Assembly (NCBI GenBank): GCA_020284085.1
Contig: JACEVL010000484.1
Coordinates: forward strand, 62,001-126,000
Direction: 5' to 3'
Source: Aporrectodea caliginosa
Lineage: Eukaryota > Annelida > Clitellata > Crassiclitellata > Lumbricidae
DNA: 64,000 nucleotides
The notes beneath the pieces were generated by a model. It had not been told where the DNA came from. It did no database searches and saw nothing but the letters and a program-made list of their open reading frames with translations. The position numbers were made by a program, and so were the translations under genes. This document shows, piece after piece, positions 60,807-64,000 of this stretch (the stretch's first letter is position 1; each line of letters starts with the position of its first letter).

Positions 60807-62636
60807 GGGAGCATTGGGAGGCCAAGATCACTGCTCACGCCGAGCAGCCCAAGCGGTTATGGGCCACTTTCAACGCCCTCCTTGGCCGCGGACGAGCTGA
60901 TCGTTCGCCTGATCCTCCATCCTTCACGGCGGAAACCTATCTAGCCTCGTTCACGGCTAAAGTCCAAAAGATCCGGGACGATACCGCTGACTCCCCTCCG
61001 CCGGCATTTCCACCTACGACATGCAGCCTGTCTGTTGTGACCGCCGTCGCCCCTGCTGAGCTACGCCGTATCATCCTCGCCGCCGCTCCGAAATCGTGCG
61101 AGCTCGACCCTCTACCGACGTTCCTGTTACAGGAGTTTGTGGACATACTGCTACCTCTTCTCACCACGCTCTGCAACCGATCCATCTTGGAAGGGGACCT
61201 GCCGCCGACTCAGAAAAGATCACTTCTGATCCCTGTCATCAAACGTGAGGGGCTTGACAAAACTGATCCTAACAACTTCCGACCGATCGCCAACGTCTCC
61301 TTCATCTCCAAGGTCATCGAAAAGATCGTCGCTTGCCAGCTAACATCATATCTCGAGACTAACAACCTGCTGCCTACGATCCAGTCTGGGTTTCGTAAAG
61401 GTCATTCTACCGAGACCCTGCTGCTCCGCCTCCTCTCAGACATCTACGGAGCGATTGACAGATCGCAACTCACTTTACTGGCGCTTTTTGACGTTAGCGC
61501 GGCATTCGACACTGTGGACCATGAGATACTTTTTGATCGGTCACAAATATCTTTTGGTTTATCTGGTGCCTTCCTTTCCTGGTTGGAGTCCTTCCTTGGG
61601 CAGCGCTCCCAATGTGTGGTCCATGGGTCAACTAGGTCCCCATGGGTCCCCGCCCCTTATGGGCTACCTCAGGGCTCCGTCTTGGGACCTCTCCTCTACC
61701 TTATCTACACTTCTGACCTTGCCTCACTGCTCGCCTCCTATTCTGCTTTGGCCCAGCTATATGCAGACGATGTCCAGGCCTACTTGCATTGCTCTGCCTC
61801 TGACGCTATTGCGACCACTCAGGCTATGAGCTCGATCATGGGAGCCCTTGAGACCTGGATGTCGTCAAACCGGCTGCGGCTAAACTCTGCTAAAACCCAG
61901 TTCATCTGGCTGGGCACCCGCCAGCAACTGGCTAAGCTAGACATGGTCGCCCTCGCTGCCGCCTTTCCCCTTTTCACCTTCTCCTCTGTTGTGCGCGACC
62001 TGGGCGTCACATTGGACCGAGAGCTCTCCTTTGCTCCCCATATCAACCTCCTTAGCCGTGACTGCTTCTACCAATTGCGTCAGCTTCGCACTGTCGCCCG
62101 CTCACTCACTGCTACTGCTGCTTCCACTCTTGTCCATGCCTTTGTCACAACCAGACTTGATTACTGTTGTTCACTTTATGCTGGCCTCCCGGCTGTTCGA
62201 CTGGGGTGCTTGGATCGGATCCTGCGTTCTGCTGCCCGCCTTATTGGCCGCATACCAAAATATGGCCATATCTCTGGATACATGCTCGACGTTCTCCACT
62301 GGCTCCCCTCTGAGCAGCGGATTGCGTACAGAACAGCTGCCCTAGTCTGGCGCTGCTTACTAGGTTTCGCTCCTGCCTATCTTCGTGAGCTCTGCTGCCC
62401 TGTCCTTAGTGCTAGGGGATTTCGATCCCTCCGCTCATCTGACCAGGGACTCCTACTTGTCCCTTTTGCTCGAACCTCCACTATGCAGAATCGTGCTTTC
62501 TCGGTGGGGGCCCTCGACCTGGAATGGCCTTCCTCTGGAACTTCGCCTTGTCCCTAGGACCTTCTCTCCCACGTTCTTTTCTCACCTTAAAACTGTTCTT
62601 TTTGGCCGTGCTGGAGTCGGGAGCGCCTCTGAGTAG
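60807..62636 (+). pseudogene. LINE reverse transcriptase ORF (truncated, one late frameshift)
   Basis: A long open frame to 62557 contains RT blocks in order: NFRPIANVSFISKVIEK, IQSGFRKGHSTETLL, LALFDVSAAFDTVDHEIL, GLPQGSVLGPLLYLIYTSDL, the YADD catalytic box (YADDVQAYLH), WMSSNRLRLNSAKTQ and LGVTLD. The C-terminal LDYCCSLYAGLP and LHWLPSEQRIAYR blocks are typical of L2/CR1 elements. A G-run near 62505-62515 shifts the frame; the true C-terminus continues in another frame to a stop at 62636, just before the shared 3' tail. The upstream Met at 60749 and the first codons are flanking DNA. The endonuclease is missing. Confidence 0.9.
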
Positions 62637-62685
62637 TTTCCTTGAAGGGGCGCTATACAAATGTTCGGTATGAATGAATGAATGA
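60807..62685 (+). mobile_element. 5'-truncated L2/CR1-like LINE with (TGAA)n tail
   Basis: The insertion is flanked by a 6-bp target duplication ATAATT (60801-60806, 62686-62691), and the left tandem copy has the uninterrupted site. It ends in a short 3' UTR with GGGAGCGCCTCTGAGTAG, CTTGAAGGGGCGCTATA and TGAA repeats. It is clearly more GC-rich than its flanks. It lies antisense to the MICU gene in the A'-to-B' intron. Confidence 0.92.
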
Positions 62686-62827
62686 ATAATTAATTATAAG
62701 CTACATAGCAAAAGTGGAGTATGCACTCCTTGCTGATTAAGATCCTACAAATGAAAAGATTCGCAAGTTTTCTGTGCAGTTTGTGTAGAAACTATTTTAT
62801 TGAATAGACTCACACAGACTACATTAC

Positions 62828-62928
62828 CTGTGAAAGTCCTCATAGTTTAAGACGTCATTTCCCTTACGACCAAAAAAGTGAACAGTCAAAGTTGTATCAT
62901 TCAATGGCAGCTCTCCATTTCTTCCACG
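62828..62928 (-). CDS. MICU3: MICU exon A' (upstream copy of duplicated exon)
   Basis: 101-bp exon, phase 0 in and phase 2 out. It encodes RGRNGELPLNDTTLTVHFFG followed by a short segment ending NYEDFH. The VHFFG-x-K-G segment is the linker at the start of the central lobe of MICU2/3 proteins. The acceptor is TAG and the donor is AG|GTAATG. Compared with exon A, I see one synonymous change (Leu TTG to CTG) and no amino-acid difference. It is the most 5' exon in the window and lies 8.1 kb upstream of exon B', with that intron swollen by a LINE and a hAT insertion. Confidence 0.82.
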
Positions 62929-63105
62929 CTACACCAAAGAAAAATAATACACTCAAACTTAACAAACACATCACAGGTAACAATTAAATGTTTCTAGCAT
63001 GAAGTTTCCAAGAATTACCATGAATCCAGAGATATTTTCATTAACAAGAACTAGAATAACAATGAAAAGTAATTCCAGAACTAAAACTGAAAAATTTACT
63101 TACAA

Positions 63106-63456
63106 CAGGGGTGTCAAAGAGCCAGCCCGCAGGCCATTTCTTGCCCGCTGACGATGTCTTTCTGGCCCACACAGAGCCTTACCTAAAGACTACACAATAT
63201 GAGAATAAAAGTTCTGATTTGTCATTTTTAAGGCTTCATGAGTTGTGATGTTCCATATTGAAGATCAAAATTAAGATTTTTTAAGCCTAATTTGACTGTT
63301 TGTATGCTAAAAATGCACCATTTATGATTTAGTTTTGCACCAAGCCCTCTCCAAAATCTCAACCCCCATTTTCCTCAGGCGCCTTCGGCACCCTGGTCCG
63401 CCACTTGCTGGAAAATGTTGCCACTGGCCGCCATTAAGAAAGGTTTGACACCCCTG
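63106..63456. mobile_element. hAT MITE, right tandem copy
   Basis: The same element as 52957-53329 with about 20 bp deleted near 63340 and a few base changes. Confidence 0.85.
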
Positions 63457-63634
63457 ACTTACACAATTATCATGGCTGCATAAGTAGCCAGTACATAAAC
63501 CTGTTAAAAAATTCAAGTCATCATTTTTGTGTTCAACAGGTCTTCCACGATTTGTCTTAACATCTAGTTTTTGCTATAACCCTTGAACTCAGAAAACAAT
63601 AACATCCCAAAACTTTTATATTGAACTTGGCATC

Positions 63635-64000
63635 TAATCTAATCTATAGCACTTTTATCATAATGTTCAAAATATCAGTCAATGGTCACTTAGAGTTTAA
63701 TCACAGTCAAAACTCACAATTCATTGGAAAAGCCAGGAGGTCGAAATCCAACAAATCAGAGAAACCAGAAGCCAGCTATGGTGCATATTCAAGTAGAAAG
63801 ACACGAGTCTCAAGGATTGAAAGAATGAACTGATTTGAGCAGCAAATTCTAGAGCCTCGGATTCGTTACCGAGAAACCTCAAGAGCCCCAGACTGTTCAG
63901 GTGCAGGGCACGTCAACAGTCACAACAGAATCAATTGATCAATGGCTATTTGTATGAAGAGTGAGCACGGAACAGACTTGGTTAAACTGTAGTACTCTCT
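63635..64000 (-). mobile_element. LINE fragment (right tandem copy, cut by window end)
   Basis: Matches 53505-53870 with few changes. It runs off the window. Confidence 0.66.

Larger units (their letters stand above)
23857..64000 (-). other. MICU3: MICU2/MICU3-type gene locus (3' part, seven coding exons)
   Basis: Minus-strand gene for an EF-hand regulator of the mitochondrial calcium uniporter; family members sit in the intermembrane space and gate MCU with MICU1. Exons A', B', A, B, C, D and E all have AG acceptors and, except terminal E, GT donors, and their phases match (A to B phase 2, B to C phase 0, C to D phase 1, D to E phase 0). Together the non-duplicated exons encode about 200 residues, close to the C-terminal half of the family. 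The FMDNLQTEVLELEF block and the short tail resemble vertebrate MICU3 more than MICU2 as I remember them, so the symbol is provisional. Introns run 1.7 to 9.5 kb and are full of transposons. The 5' exons lie outside the window. Confidence 0.85.
54407..64000. repeat. tandem duplication, right copy (continues past window)
   Basis: Direct repeat of 47977-54406, near-identical with scattered SNPs, enlarged by a hAT element (56555-58559) and a LINE (60807-62685). The coordinate offset is 6431 bp at exon B and 10149 bp at exon A. The two insertions with their target duplications, less the roughly 190-bp segment missing here, account for the difference within a few bases. By extrapolation the copy should end a few hundred bases beyond the window. 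Confidence 0.9.

Overview
This is eukaryotic DNA from an AT-rich, repeat-dense invertebrate animal genome. The reasons are spliced exons with canonical GT/AG borders, introns of 2 to 10 kb, and many metazoan transposon families: L2/CR1-like and RTE-like LINEs, tRNA-derived SINEs, hAT, pogo/Tigger, FLYWCH-MULE, Harbinger-like and piggyBac-like elements. It looks like a marine invertebrate, but I cannot name the species. There are no bacterial genes, operons, CRISPR arrays or rRNA genes.

One host gene is supported: a mitochondrial calcium uptake regulator of the MICU2/MICU3 type on the minus strand, running from beyond the right edge down to a stop codon at 23857. Seven coding exons can be placed to the base by reading frame, splice sites and matching phases. 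In transcript order they are A' (62828-62928), B' (54527-54704), A (52679-52779), B (48096-48273), C (41342-41450, linker), D (31711-31868, last EF-hand) and E (23857-23922, C-terminal tail and stop). The 5' part, with the targeting peptide and first EF-hand, lies beyond 64000.

The main structural surprise is that exons A and B are present twice, in a direct tandem duplication with a 6.43 kb unit (47977-54406, then 54407 to beyond the window). The A+B block is 279 bp with phase 0 at both ends, so both copies could be spliced in frame. The exons encode identical protein, and the only exon difference I noted is synonymous. The flanks differ by SNPs and by insertions with clean empty sites: a 2.0 kb hAT element and a 1.9 kb LINE in the right copy, and about 190 bp in the left copy. 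This is either a recent duplication or two alleles joined by the assembler.

Layout: 0.5-2.1 kb, LINE with a nested MITE. 2.9-9.4 kb, MITEs, a (GGAT)n microsatellite and SINE remnants. 10.8-14.8 kb, a nested inverted-repeat composite. 17.5-19.3 kb, LINE remains. 20-25 kb, hAT, MULE-like and piggyBac-like MITEs around the end of the MICU gene. 25.5-30.4 kb, a LINE carrying a 2.75 kb minisatellite of about 50 copies of a 55-bp unit. 31.1-31.6 kb, (ATGT)n. 32-36.5 kb, a decayed pogo element with nested LINE, RTE-like and SINE insertions. 38.3-40.4 kb, a nearly intact FLYWCH-MULE. 44-46.8 kb, an inverted-repeat-bounded element with a GGTTGCTAAGGAG array. 48-64 kb, the tandem duplication.

No previously undescribed multi-gene system is evident. 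The most unusual signals are the in-frame exon-pair duplication, a SINE/LINE pair sharing a 3' tail, two transposon families whose ends are arrays of short GACAAA-type repeats, and the minisatellite grown out of a LINE.
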